Assembly (NCBI RefSeq): GCF_004028275.1
Contig: NZ_CP035033.1
Coordinates: 310,001-374,000 of the forward strand
Direction: 5' to 3'
DNA: 64,000 bases
Source: Hydrogenovibrio thermophilus
Lineage (GTDB): Bacteria > Pseudomonadota > Gammaproteobacteria > Thiomicrospirales > Thiomicrospiraceae
The notes under the pieces were generated by a model, which did not search any database, was not told the origin of the DNA, and saw only the letters and a list, made by a program, of their open reading frames with translations. The translations under genes and the position numbers were made by a program. Positions 54,791-63,443 of this stretch are shown one piece after another. Position 1 is the first letter of the stretch. Every line of letters begins with the position of its first letter.

Positions 54791-55978
54791 TTAGAGTGCT
54801 GTGTTTAACGCTTCTTTCAAAGCTTGGTCCGATAATGTCAGCGGATTGCCCAGCATGCTACCGGAACGGCAGTTTTGTAATATCGGGTCCAGGTTGTCCT
54901 TCGTCAGTCCGTAATGGCTTAAACCGTCCGGGCTATAGGTCGCCGCCAGTCGGTTTAAATTGTCGATTAAATCTTGCAGCTGCTCAGGTTGGCTGTCGGC
55001 ACTGGAACCGTACAGGATCGCAATCGCGGCGTACTTCGCCAAAACGGCTGGGGCATGCGGTTCATTCGACGCTTGCAAGGCTTCAATGTTGGCTTGGGTG
55101 ATGGGGGCGAGTAGCCGCGCGCAAACCGCGCCGTGCGGGGCTTCGAAGAAAGCGCCGGTCGGTCCCGCCAAACCGTGCACGGCACCGAGCCCGGCATTCG
55201 CCAAGGTGATGCCGGACAAGCTGGCGGCCAGCATCAGGTTTCCGTAAGCGGTTTGGCGTTCGGTTTCCGAACCGGTTTCGAGGGCCTCGAAAGCGCCTTT
55301 GAACAAGGTCATGCCCTGCCAGGCCAGCGCATCGGTAATGGGGTTGGCTTTCAGCGTGGTGTAGGATTCCAGCAGTTGGGTGAAAGCGTCCAGACCGGTG
55401 GTGTACAGAAGGTGTTTGGGGCAGGTTGCCAGAAAGCTCGGATCCAGCCAAACGTCCCGGGCGAGTAGCTTTTCACTGCGAAAGGATTTTTTGAATTCGC
55501 CCAGTCGCGACAAGACTGCATTTTTGGTGGTTTCGCTGCCGGTGCCAGCGGTGGTGGGCATGGCGATAAACGGCAGGGTGTCGCCTTCCAAGGGCAGCCC
55601 TTGGCCCACGCCTTCCAAGTAATTCATTACCGAGGTACGGCTGGGGATCAACCCGGCCACGGCCTTGGCGGCGTCGAGCACACTGCCGCCGCCCACGCCC
55701 AATACCGCTTGCGCATTGCTCGGGCAGGCCTGGACGATTTCATCCACCAGCTCCGGTGAAGGTTCGCCGGAGACCGTGAAGGCCGACACGCGGATGTTTT
55801 CGGCTTGCAATTGTCGAATCAAGTCATCCGCATATTCGCCAGGCCTGGTCAAAAACCGCCCGGAAATCAATACCACCGATTGGAAACCCTGTTCGGCGAT
55901 GGCGGCCGCGAATTGGTCGCGAAGGCCCCAGCCAAAACGAATTTTCGGAAGGTTGGCGATTTGAAAGTCGGCGATCAT
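54791..55978 (-). CDS. Iron-containing alcohol dehydrogenase family protein
   Basis: 395 aa. The NAD-binding motif GVGGGSVLDAAKAVAG and MPTTAGTGSETTKNAVL are typical. The metal ligands are visible in LDAFTQLLES, GAVHGLAGPTGAFFEAPHGAVC. Family members reduce aldehydes or ketones; the substrate is not given by the sequence. It follows rep by 13 bases on the same strand. Confidence 0.9.
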   Translation of the reverse strand: MIADFQIANLPKIRFGWGLRDQFAAAIAEQGFQSVVLISGRFLTRPGEYADDLIRQLQAENIRVSAFTVSGEPSPELVDEIVQACPSNAQAVLGVGGGSVLDAAKAVAGLIPSRTSVMNYLEGVGQGLPLEGDTLPFIAMPTTAGTGSETTKNAVLSRLGEFKKSFRSEKLLARDVWLDPSFLATCPKHLLYTTGLDAFTQLLESYTTLKANPITDALAWQGMTLFKGAFEALETGSETERQTAYGNLMLAASLSGITLANAGLGAVHGLAGPTGAFFEAPHGAVCARLLAPITQANIEALQASNEPHAPAVLAKYAAIAILYGSSADSQPEQLQDLIDNLNRLAATYSPDGLSHYGLTKDNLDPILQNCRSGSMLGNPLTLSDQALKEALNTAL

Positions 55979-55991
55979 GGTGTTGTCCTGT

Positions 55992-58025
55992 TTATCCGGG
56001 GTTTAGCATGGCTTTGAGGTTGTCCAAATGGGCGTTGCCGGTGATTTTCTGCTCTTCGGGGGACAGTTCCACACCGGGCTTGCCTTCCCACTGTAACAGT
56101 TCCGGCGGCAGTTCTTCCAGGAAACGGCTCGGTTCACACTTGGTTTCCTCGCCGTATTTCTTGCGTTTCTTGGCGTAGGTCATGGTCAGGCTGCGCTTGG
56201 CACGGGTAATACCGACGTAGGCCAGACGACGTTCTTCTTCCAAGCCGGGCGATTCCAAATTCTGTTTGTGGGGCAGTAATTCCTCTTCCATGCCGATGAG
56301 GAATACATGCGGGAACTCCAGCCCTTTGGAGGCGTGCAGGGTCATTAAGGTGACCATATTGGGTTCGGTGTCTTCCTCGTTGCGCTCCATCATGTCCATC
56401 AACGTCATGTGGGTGACGATTTTTTCCAACTTGAGTTCGTCGCCGTCCTCTTCGAATGCCTTGTCGATAATGCGCTCAATCCACAGCAACAGGTCGCGCA
56501 CGTTTTCAATGCGTTTTTCGGCGGCGCGTGGCGTGTTGCTGGTTTCGTGCAGCCAGTTGTCGTATTCCAGTTTTTCAATCAACTGGCGTACAAAAGAGGT
56601 GACTTCCTTGCCTTGCAAGGCATCGGCTTCCTGCGCCCAGGACAGCAACAGGTTGCCGAAATGCTGCACCCGTTGCAACGCTTTGTCGCTCAGGGCCGTG
56701 CTGAGGCCGAGTTCTTGAGTGGCGTCAAACAGGCTGACGTCACGCTTGGTGGCGTAACCGGCAAGCTTTTCCAACGTGGAAGCGCCGATTTCGCGGCGCG
56801 GCGTATTGACGATGCGCAGGAAGGCGGCATCGTCGTCCGGGTTGACGATGAGTTTCAGGTAACTCATGACGTCCTTGATTTCCGCCTTGTCAAAAAAGGA
56901 TTGGCCGCCGGATAGCTTGTAGGGAATGTTCTGTTCCCGCAGGGCACGTTCGAACAGGCGCGATTGGAAGTTGCCGCGATAAAGGATGGCGTAATCCTTG
57001 AATTGGGTCTTGTGCTTGAATTTGTGCACGATGATTTCGGAAATCACCCGTTCCGCTTCGTGGTTTTCGTCGTTGCAGGCCAGTACGCGCAGCATGTCAC
57101 CCATGCCCATTTCCGACCACAGCGATTTTTCGAACACGTGCGGGTTGTTGGCAATCAAGGCGTTGGCCGCTTGCAGGATGCGGTTGCTGGAACGGTAGTT
57201 CTGTTCCAGCTTGATGACTTCCAGACTCGGGAAGTCTTCTTTCAATAACACCAGGTTTTCCGGCTGGGCACCGCGCCAGGCGTAGATGGATTGGTCGTCG
57301 TCGCCCACCACTGTGAATTTGGCGCGCACGCCGACCAGCTGTTTCACCAGCTCGTACTGTGCGGCATTGGTGTCCTGGTATTCGTCCACCAGCAGATAAC
57401 GCACGCGGTTTTGCCATTTATCGAGAATGTCCGGGTTGTCATTGAATAACCGCACCGGTAGCCCGATCAAGTCGTCGAAATCCACCGAATTATAGGCATG
57501 CAATTGCTTTTGGTAATAGTCGTAGAGAATGGCGCGGGCCTGTTGCAGGTTGTCTTCCGCCAACTCCAGCGCCTGTTGCGGATTGATGTGGGCGTTTTTC
57601 CAATTGGAAATGTCCCATTGCACGCCGTCCAGTTCCTCTTCGCTGAGCTGCTGTTTTTTCATCAGCTCTTTGAGGATCTGCTTGGTGTCGGTGGCGTCCA
57701 TAATCGAAAAGTTCGATTTGTACCCCAGCGCCTTGTATTCCTGGCGAATGATATTCAAGCCGAGGTTGTGGAAGGTCGATACGTTCAAGCCTTTGCTCGG
57801 GTCGTTTTTCAACAGCTTGCTGACCCGTTCTTTCATCTCTTTCGCGGCCTTGTTGGTGAAGGTCAGGGCGTAGATGTGATGTGGTTGAACGTCGTGCTTG
57901 CGAATCAGGTGTGCGATTTTCTCGGTGATGACGCGCGTTTTGCCCGAACCGGCCCCGGCCAACACCAACGCCGGGGTCTCCACATGCATGACGCCTTTCA
58001 ATTGTCTGTCGTTCAATCCAAACAT
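55992..58025 (-). CDS. rep: ATP-dependent DNA helicase Rep
   Basis: 677 aa superfamily 1A helicase of Rep length and sequence: motif I LAGAGSGKTRVITEKIAHLI, motif Ia YALTFTNKAAKEMKERV, motif II LLVDEYQDTNAAQYEL, motif III VGDDDQSIYAWRGA and motif VI YVGITRAKRSLTM. Rep unwinds 3' to 5' and clears replication forks of bound proteins. Confidence 0.95.
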   Translation of the reverse strand: MFGLNDRQLKGVMHVETPALVLAGAGSGKTRVITEKIAHLIRKHDVQPHHIYALTFTNKAAKEMKERVSKLLKNDPSKGLNVSTFHNLGLNIIRQEYKALGYKSNFSIMDATDTKQILKELMKKQQLSEEELDGVQWDISNWKNAHINPQQALELAEDNLQQARAILYDYYQKQLHAYNSVDFDDLIGLPVRLFNDNPDILDKWQNRVRYLLVDEYQDTNAAQYELVKQLVGVRAKFTVVGDDDQSIYAWRGAQPENLVLLKEDFPSLEVIKLEQNYRSSNRILQAANALIANNPHVFEKSLWSEMGMGDMLRVLACNDENHEAERVISEIIVHKFKHKTQFKDYAILYRGNFQSRLFERALREQNIPYKLSGGQSFFDKAEIKDVMSYLKLIVNPDDDAAFLRIVNTPRREIGASTLEKLAGYATKRDVSLFDATQELGLSTALSDKALQRVQHFGNLLLSWAQEADALQGKEVTSFVRQLIEKLEYDNWLHETSNTPRAAEKRIENVRDLLLWIERIIDKAFEEDGDELKLEKIVTHMTLMDMMERNEEDTEPNMVTLMTLHASKGLEFPHVFLIGMEEELLPHKQNLESPGLEEERRLAYVGITRAKRSLTMTYAKKRKKYGEETKCEPSRFLEELPPELLQWEGKPGVELSPEEQKITGNAHLDNLKAMLNPG

Positions 58026-58190
58026 CGGGGAAAATCGATTCTCTTGCCGTAAAAAAGATACAATATGATACCAGAATGCCGCCGTGTGCTCGGGTGAGAA
58101 ATGCGCTCGGCGCGGATAATTTTATGCAAAGTGTTTCCGAAAGCCATCGCCGCCGCGACGGCCGGAATCGGGACTGGATGGACAACCGGA

Positions 58191-58772
58191 ATGAGTAGCA
58201 TCGAACAGCTCAAGCAAGACATTGTTTTTGAAACGGAATTGAAAGGCAAACCCTTGACGTTTCACACCACCTGGGGCATTTTCAGTCCGCGGGAAATTGA
58301 CGCCGGGACCTTGTTGCTGTTGAAACATCTCGATTTGCAGCCGCAGGAAACCGCGTTGGACATCGGTTGCGGTTACGGCCCGATTGGGTTGGCGATTGCC
58401 GCCAATGCCAGCGGTGAGGTGCATATGGTGGACAAGGATTTTGTTGCGGTGGAGTACGCGAATCAAAACGCGCAACGCAACGGTTTAACGCACGCCAAGG
58501 CCTATTTGTCGAATGGCTTGAGCGCCGTGCCGAAGGACTTGCAGTTCACCACGGTGGTGTCGAATATTCCGGCCAAGGTCGGTAAGGAAATGCTCAGCAT
58601 TCTGTTGCACGACGTGCATCGGCAACTGGCGCCGGGCGGCCAATTCGTGGTGGTGACCATCAACGGCTTGCGACAATACATGAAGCGCAATTTCATGGAG
58701 GTGTTCGGCAACTACGACAAGGTCAAGCAAGGTAAGGATTACACCATCTCGCGTTGCGTGAAACCGTCATAA
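58191..58772 (+). CDS. Class I SAM-dependent methyltransferase (RsmC-like)
   Basis: 193 aa from the ATG at 58191; a longer frame from 58101 adds a poor extension. The SAM motif LDIGCGYGPIGLAIAA and a substrate motif VSNIPAKVGKE in place of NPPF place it with small RsmC-like methyltransferases (TTWGIFSPREIDAGTLLLLKHL start). The target is unknown, probably RNA. It is divergent from rep. Confidence 0.85.
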   Translation: MSSIEQLKQDIVFETELKGKPLTFHTTWGIFSPREIDAGTLLLLKHLDLQPQETALDIGCGYGPIGLAIAANASGEVHMVDKDFVAVEYANQNAQRNGLTHAKAYLSNGLSAVPKDLQFTTVVSNIPAKVGKEMLSILLHDVHRQLAPGGQFVVVTINGLRQYMKRNFMEVFGNYDKVKQGKDYTISRCVKPS

Positions 58773-58881
58773 TTCATCAATACCGCCGGGCGTTTTGCTA
58801 ATATCCCTTGGTTTGATGGCTTTATTTTTAATGCATTACCGATACAATCAACAGCAGATTCAACGAAAACAGGTTTAGACC

Positions 58882-59802
58882 ATGAAAAAATTCACTCTTT
58901 GGTTGTCGATGATGACCTTTTCCTTTTTTGCCACCATGCAAACCGCGGAAGCGAAGCGCTTTGGCGGGGGCGGCAGTTTTGGTTACTCCAAAAAAGTCGC
59001 ACCTAAGCAATACAATACTGCGCCGAAACCGGCTTCCAAACCGTCGGCGGCCAATACCACGACGGCCGCAGGGGCGAAAACATCCGGCGCTTCGCGCTTT
59101 TTGGGGCCTTTGGCGGGCATCGCGGCGGGCGGTTTGTTGGCGGCCATGCTGTTCGGCGACGGCTTCGAGGGAATTCAGTTGCTGGATATTCTGCTGATTG
59201 CGTTATTGGTCTTTATGTTGATTAGCCTGTTGCGCCGTCGTGCGGGTGCACACCAAGCCGCCTACTCCGGTCACAGCGGACAAGGACCGTCGTCTTATGA
59301 CTCGACCCCGTCTCCGTATCAAACCCGTGAAGCTGCTACTATGGACTATTCGTCGCACACTCATCAAACCGGTGAAAGTATCATCGGTTCCGGGCTGTCG
59401 GACGATGCCGAACCGGTGTTGGTCAAGCCCGATTGGTTCGACGAAGCCTGTTTTGTGGAAGACGCCAAATCGCATTTCGTCGCGGTGCAAAACGCTTGGG
59501 ATGCGTTGGACGCTAAAGAGTTACAGGATTACTGTACGCCGGAACTCTATAACGCCTTGAAGGTGGAAATGGCGCAATTGCAAGTGGGCACAAACCATAC
59601 CGAAGTGGATGAGTTGAATGCCGATATCGCGGATTTGGCCATTGATGGCGATTATTTCATCGTCAGCGTACGCTTCAGCGGCTTTATCAAAGAAGACGCG
59701 GACGGCTTTGCCCATGCCTTCAATGAACTCTGGCACATTCGCCGTTTGGCGGAAGGGCGCGGACCTTGGCAAATTGCCGGGATTCAGCAAAACGAGCTGT
59801 AA
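58882..59802 (+). CDS. Tim44-like domain membrane protein
   Basis: 306 aa. A signal peptide (MKKFTLWLSMMTFSFFATMQTAEA), a glycine-rich and alanine/threonine-rich stretch (RFGGGGSFGYSKK), then transmembrane segments (FLGPLAGIAAGGLLAAMLFG; LLDILLIALLVFMLISLL) and a C-terminal Tim44-like domain (FVAVQNAWDALDAKELQDYCTPELYNAL ... VRFSGFIKEDADGFAHAFNELWHIRRL). Bacterial Tim44-like proteins are of uncertain function. Confidence 0.85.
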   Translation: MKKFTLWLSMMTFSFFATMQTAEAKRFGGGGSFGYSKKVAPKQYNTAPKPASKPSAANTTTAAGAKTSGASRFLGPLAGIAAGGLLAAMLFGDGFEGIQLLDILLIALLVFMLISLLRRRAGAHQAAYSGHSGQGPSSYDSTPSPYQTREAATMDYSSHTHQTGESIIGSGLSDDAEPVLVKPDWFDEACFVEDAKSHFVAVQNAWDALDAKELQDYCTPELYNALKVEMAQLQVGTNHTEVDELNADIADLAIDGDYFIVSVRFSGFIKEDADGFAHAFNELWHIRRLAEGRGPWQIAGIQQNEL

Positions 59803-59898
59803 GCCGTGGCTGGGTAAGTCCCTGAAAAATGAAGGGGTTTGCCAAAGTCGGCGGCATTGAGTATAGTGGCACGGAATCTTATTGAGGAGGAAAATAAG

Positions 59899-60357
59899 GT
59901 GTCGGGATGGAATCTTGTAAAACGCCCAGGCCTGGTCGTAATCGGGTTGCTGGTGCTGCTATTGAGCGCTTGCTCCAAACCGCCGGTGGAATTGACCACG
60001 GTGAAGATTGTCGATAATCTGGATCGCGGGTCGGGCAACTTCGACCGCATGTTGCAGATTTGCTTTACCGAGCCGTTGCGTGCCGATTATTACCACCATG
60101 CGGTGCTGATTTCCAATCAGGGGTTCAAAATCGAGGGTGGCAGTATGCTGCGCCCTCTGGCCTCCGACCCGGACAATAAGTGCCAGCTGCGTAACCTCTA
60201 TAATTACGTCGGTAAGGATTCGCCGCCGGGCGTGCGTGAAATGATTAAAGAGTTCATGGTGCCGGGTAATGTGAATCAGGTGTTGATTCAGATTTATGAC
60301 GAGCAGCCGACCGGTAATGAACTGCCGATTGAAGAAAAGTTGTTTCGAAATATTTAA
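59899..60357 (+). CDS. Lipoprotein of unknown function
   Basis: 152 aa from the GTG at 59899, which lies 8 bases after GAGGAGG; the ATG at 59839 adds 20 residues with no signal character and is less likely. The signal sequence ends in a lipobox LLSAC. The mature part has LTTVKIVDNLDRGSGNFDRMLQICFTEPL and no known domain. The CCAGGCCTGG palindrome at 59926 lies in its signal region. Confidence 0.8.
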   Translation: MSGWNLVKRPGLVVIGLLVLLLSACSKPPVELTTVKIVDNLDRGSGNFDRMLQICFTEPLRADYYHHAVLISNQGFKIEGGSMLRPLASDPDNKCQLRNLYNYVGKDSPPGVREMIKEFMVPGNVNQVLIQIYDEQPTGNELPIEEKLFRNI

Positions 60358-60386
60358 CGACCAATGACCTCTCGTTTGCGTTTGGA

Positions 60387-60410
60387 AGTCTAAGAAGTCT
60401 AAGAAGTCTA
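60387..60410. repeat. Short tandem repeat (agtctaaga)
   Basis: Two full copies of a 9-bp unit and most of a third lie before the terminator ahead of truD. The unit is similar to the 9-bp repeat at the transposon left end; this may be coincidence. Confidence 0.8.
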
Positions 60411-60415
60411 ATTTA

Positions 60416-60447
60416 AAAAACCGCCAGGCCTGGCGGTTTTTGTTTTT
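60416..60447. terminator. Rho-independent terminator before truD
   Basis: A perfect 26-base palindrome centred on CCAGGCCTGG (60416-60441), with A and T runs, follows the lipoprotein gene. It has the same core as the terminator after topA. Confidence 0.85.
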
Positions 60448-60459
60448 TGAGAGAAGCCC

Positions 60460-61515
60460 ATGTCCGACCCGCTTTACCCGACCGATTTACACGCTTTGGC
60501 CTATGTGGATGGCCTGCCACCGGCGCGTGCCGTCCTGAAAGCCGATCCGGCCGATTTTGTGGTCGAAGAGCAACTGGCGTATTCCCTGAGCGGGGAAGGC
60601 GAGCACCTGTGGGTGTGGGTGGAAAAAATCGGCCAGAACACGGATTGGGTGGCGAAGCAGCTGGCGAAATGGGCCAGCATTGCGCCGAAAAACGTTGGCG
60701 TGGCCGGTAAGAAAGACCGTCAGGCGGTGACCTATCAGTGGATGAGTCTGCACCTGCCGGGGCAAGCCGATCCGGCGGTCGAGACGCTGGCGATTCCGGG
60801 CGTCCGCATACTGAAAACACAGCGCCATCATCGTAAGCTGCAAACCGGCGGCTTGTCCGGTAACCGTTTTACACTGACGTTGCGCAAGGTGACGGGGGAG
60901 GCCGCTGAATTAGAGACGCGCTTGCAGCGTATTCGTGAGCAGGGCGTGCCGAATTATTTTGGTGAACAACGGTTCGGCAATGGCTTTCAGAACCTGCCAA
61001 AAGCGACGCAATTGTTTCAGGGGCAGCTCAAAGCGCCGAAGCGCCATCAAAAAAGCCTGTACATTTCCGCGGCGCGTTCCTGGATATTCAATGAAATTCT
61101 CAGCCGTCGAATTGAACAAGGCTGTTGGAATCGCGCCTTGCCGGGCGATGTGTTTCAGTTGCAAGGGTCGCAAAAATGGTTTGCCGATGACGGCGATCCG
61201 TCGCTGGCGGAACGCGTTGAAGCCATGGATTTACACCCCACCGGCGCGTTGACCGGACGCGGGGTTTTGCCGACGCAAGGCGAGGCGTTTCAGTTGGAAC
61301 AAACGGTGATGGCGCGACATCCGATTTGGCAAGCCGGTTTGGAAAAACTCGGTTTGAAACAGGAACGCCGTGCTCTGCGGGTGTGGCCGAAAGCATTGAC
61401 CTGGCAATGGCCGGATGCCGAAACGCTGGCCGTATCGTTCGAGTTGCCCGCCGGCAGCTACGCGACCATGGTGGTGCGGGAGCTGGTGCAGTTGGAAACC
61501 GATTTGGGCAGTTGA
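60460..61515 (+). CDS. truD: tRNA pseudouridine(13) synthase TruD
   Basis: 351 aa. The catalytic motif is VAGKKDRQAVTYQW, with the aspartate in KKD. The TRUD insertion domain follows (NYFGEQRFG, then the C-terminal VSFELPAGSYATMVVREL). It makes pseudouridine 13 in tRNA-Glu. The usual length is about 350 residues. Confidence 0.95.
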   Translation: MSDPLYPTDLHALAYVDGLPPARAVLKADPADFVVEEQLAYSLSGEGEHLWVWVEKIGQNTDWVAKQLAKWASIAPKNVGVAGKKDRQAVTYQWMSLHLPGQADPAVETLAIPGVRILKTQRHHRKLQTGGLSGNRFTLTLRKVTGEAAELETRLQRIREQGVPNYFGEQRFGNGFQNLPKATQLFQGQLKAPKRHQKSLYISAARSWIFNEILSRRIEQGCWNRALPGDVFQLQGSQKWFADDGDPSLAERVEAMDLHPTGALTGRGVLPTQGEAFQLEQTVMARHPIWQAGLEKLGLKQERRALRVWPKALTWQWPDAETLAVSFELPAGSYATMVVRELVQLETDLGS

Positions 61516-61550
61516 ACCGGTTCCGCTTTCAATGCGGGCGCTATTTTTTG

Positions 61551-62012
61551 TTACTTTTTATATAAGTCGTTCGGATCGATGAGCGGATTGGTCAGGATTT
61601 CCGCTTCGCCGTCGTGTACGGCGGTGTAGAAACAGCTTTTGCGTCCGGTGTGGCAAGCGGGCCCGGTTTGGTCGACCAACAGCAGGATGGCATCGCCGTC
61701 GCAATCGAAACGCAATTCTTTCAAAACCTGAATCTGACCGGATTCTTCGCCCTTGCGCCAATAGGCCTGACGCGAACGCGACCAATAACAGACACGACCG
61801 GTTTTCAAGGTTTCCTGTAAAGACGCTTCATTCATCCAAGCCATCATCAACACGTCTTTGGTATCGAACTGTTGAGCAATGGCCGGAATCAGGCCGTCTT
61901 CGTTGTATTTGACTTGCTGCTTGACCGCGTCCCAATCGAACGTATCGCCTTGGCGGGCTTTTTCCAATTGCTTAAAGGTGGGCGCGCTGTTCGGTGTTTC
62001 GGTCGATTCCAT
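61551..62012 (-). CDS. hisI: Phosphoribosyl-AMP cyclohydrolase
   Basis: 153 aa. Motifs of HisI: DVLMMAWMNEASLQETLKTGRVCYWSRSRQAYWRKGEESG, the metal-binding DCDGDAILLLVDQTGPACHTGRKSCF. It opens the purine ring in the third step of histidine synthesis. There is no fused HisE domain, and no other his genes are next to it here. The start is about 9 bases after the exonuclease stop. Confidence 0.94.
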   Translation of the reverse strand: MESTETPNSAPTFKQLEKARQGDTFDWDAVKQQVKYNEDGLIPAIAQQFDTKDVLMMAWMNEASLQETLKTGRVCYWSRSRQAYWRKGEESGQIQVLKELRFDCDGDAILLLVDQTGPACHTGRKSCFYTAVHDGEAEILTNPLIDPNDLYKK

Positions 62013-62021
62013 GACGTGTCC

Positions 62022-63101
62022 TTAACGTTTACGTTTCGCCGCGGCAAAGGCCTGGGCGAACGGGTTGTTGGAAATTTCTTCTTTGACCGGTTCCGGTTTT
62101 TTCACTTTTACTTGCGATTTACGGCCGCGCAACAGCATGGCTTTGAACAGCTCGGCGGTCGCCTGGGCATCGGCCAAGGCGTCGTGGGCATCTCCCGGGA
62201 ACGGCTGGCCCATGATTTTTTCATAAGCGTCGGTCAATTTCGGGGTCTTGTAGAACCAGTACATTTTTTCCGACTGCCAGCGCAGCGCGCCGACCAAATC
62301 TTTCGACAGCTCCGCCACATCCAGCCAGTCGTTATAGTCCAGCTCGAACGTCAGCATTTTCTTTTCCGCGCTTTTCTGCAGATAGGCGAAGTCGGATTCG
62401 GTGCTGTACGCCAACACCGTGTCGGCTTCCGCTAAGGCCGTATGAATCTGTTCCCAGGCTTCGGTCAGATAAGGCGCATCCTGAACCATCTCGGTACAGA
62501 TGTTGTGCTTATCGTTTTCCGGAATGTCGTAACCCGGGTTAATCAGTTGGTTCATCACTTCGTTGCCGTCCAAGTCACAGATGGACACCTGGATGATGTC
62601 GGCATTGTCTTTGGTGCAAATGTCGGTGGCTTCGATGTCGATGCACACCACTTTGCGGCCTTTGATGGCCTGGTCATGTTCTTTCAGCTTGAACAGGGCG
62701 TCGTTACGGCGCTCCTGAATCAGGTTGATGACTTCGGAGCGGGTGAATTCGTTGATGAGGTCGGTCAGTTTGACGCGTAGTTTCTTGACCGATTTGCTTA
62801 ATGCCTTGCGCACCTCTTCATCGTCGCTGGCTTTTTCAATCAGCTGTTTGACGGTGAGGGTCTCATTGCCCACCACCATTTGGTCGAGAATGACGTCGAC
62901 GATTTTGGCGGTGTCGAATTGATGATCTTCCAAAGGCGGAATGCGCAACGTCGCGCTGATCAGGGCTTTTTCCCCTTTGGCCGGGGAAGCAATCACTTGG
63001 ATGCCTTTAATGTCGAGTCCGTCGGAAGCCGCTACGGCGACAATGTATTCTTTAATCGGCTGATTGCGTTTATCGATGAAGATCAGTTGGGCGTTGCTCA
63101 T
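62022..63101 (-). CDS. DnaQ-like DEDDh 3'-5' exonuclease
   Basis: 359 aa. The N-terminal ~150 residues are not recognised. The C-terminal half is a DEDD exonuclease: D and E in VCIDIEATDI, D in YSTESDFAYLQ, and H-D in GDAHDALADAQATAEL. It may act in RNA or DNA trimming. It is probably cotranscribed with hisI. Confidence 0.85.
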   Translation of the reverse strand: MSNAQLIFIDKRNQPIKEYIVAVAASDGLDIKGIQVIASPAKGEKALISATLRIPPLEDHQFDTAKIVDVILDQMVVGNETLTVKQLIEKASDDEEVRKALSKSVKKLRVKLTDLINEFTRSEVINLIQERRNDALFKLKEHDQAIKGRKVVCIDIEATDICTKDNADIIQVSICDLDGNEVMNQLINPGYDIPENDKHNICTEMVQDAPYLTEAWEQIHTALAEADTVLAYSTESDFAYLQKSAEKKMLTFELDYNDWLDVAELSKDLVGALRWQSEKMYWFYKTPKLTDAYEKIMGQPFPGDAHDALADAQATAELFKAMLLRGRKSQVKVKKPEPVKEEISNNPFAQAFAAAKRKR

Positions 63102-63443
63102 AATGAAAAATAGGCGTTTTTTAAAAAATGACCGTCATTTTAGCAGGTTGTGGCTTGGGGTGGATGAAAAGTGGTCGGCTTGGCGGATTTCCGGCCAGAA
63201 AAACACACTGACGAAAATTCAGGTTTTTTTGGTGCGATTTGAAACTTTTTGGTGATTTTAATGAAAATTGTCCTCATGGGAGCTGGTGTTGTCGAGGTGA
63301 TAAATATATTTAATTTGTTGAAAATAAAATATTTATTGTATGTTGGTGTTAATTTCTCTTAGGGTGTCATCATAAGCAATCTTTGAAGAGAGGTTCTTTT
63401 TTGGGGCAGATTTCCTGTCTCAAACATCTTGAAGGGAGCGGTT
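63102..63443. other. Intergenic region, no gene seen
   Basis: 342 bases between divergent genes. The middle is strongly AT-rich (near 63300-63360), as for UP-element-like promoter DNA. The short frames here are not credible genes. Confidence 0.6.
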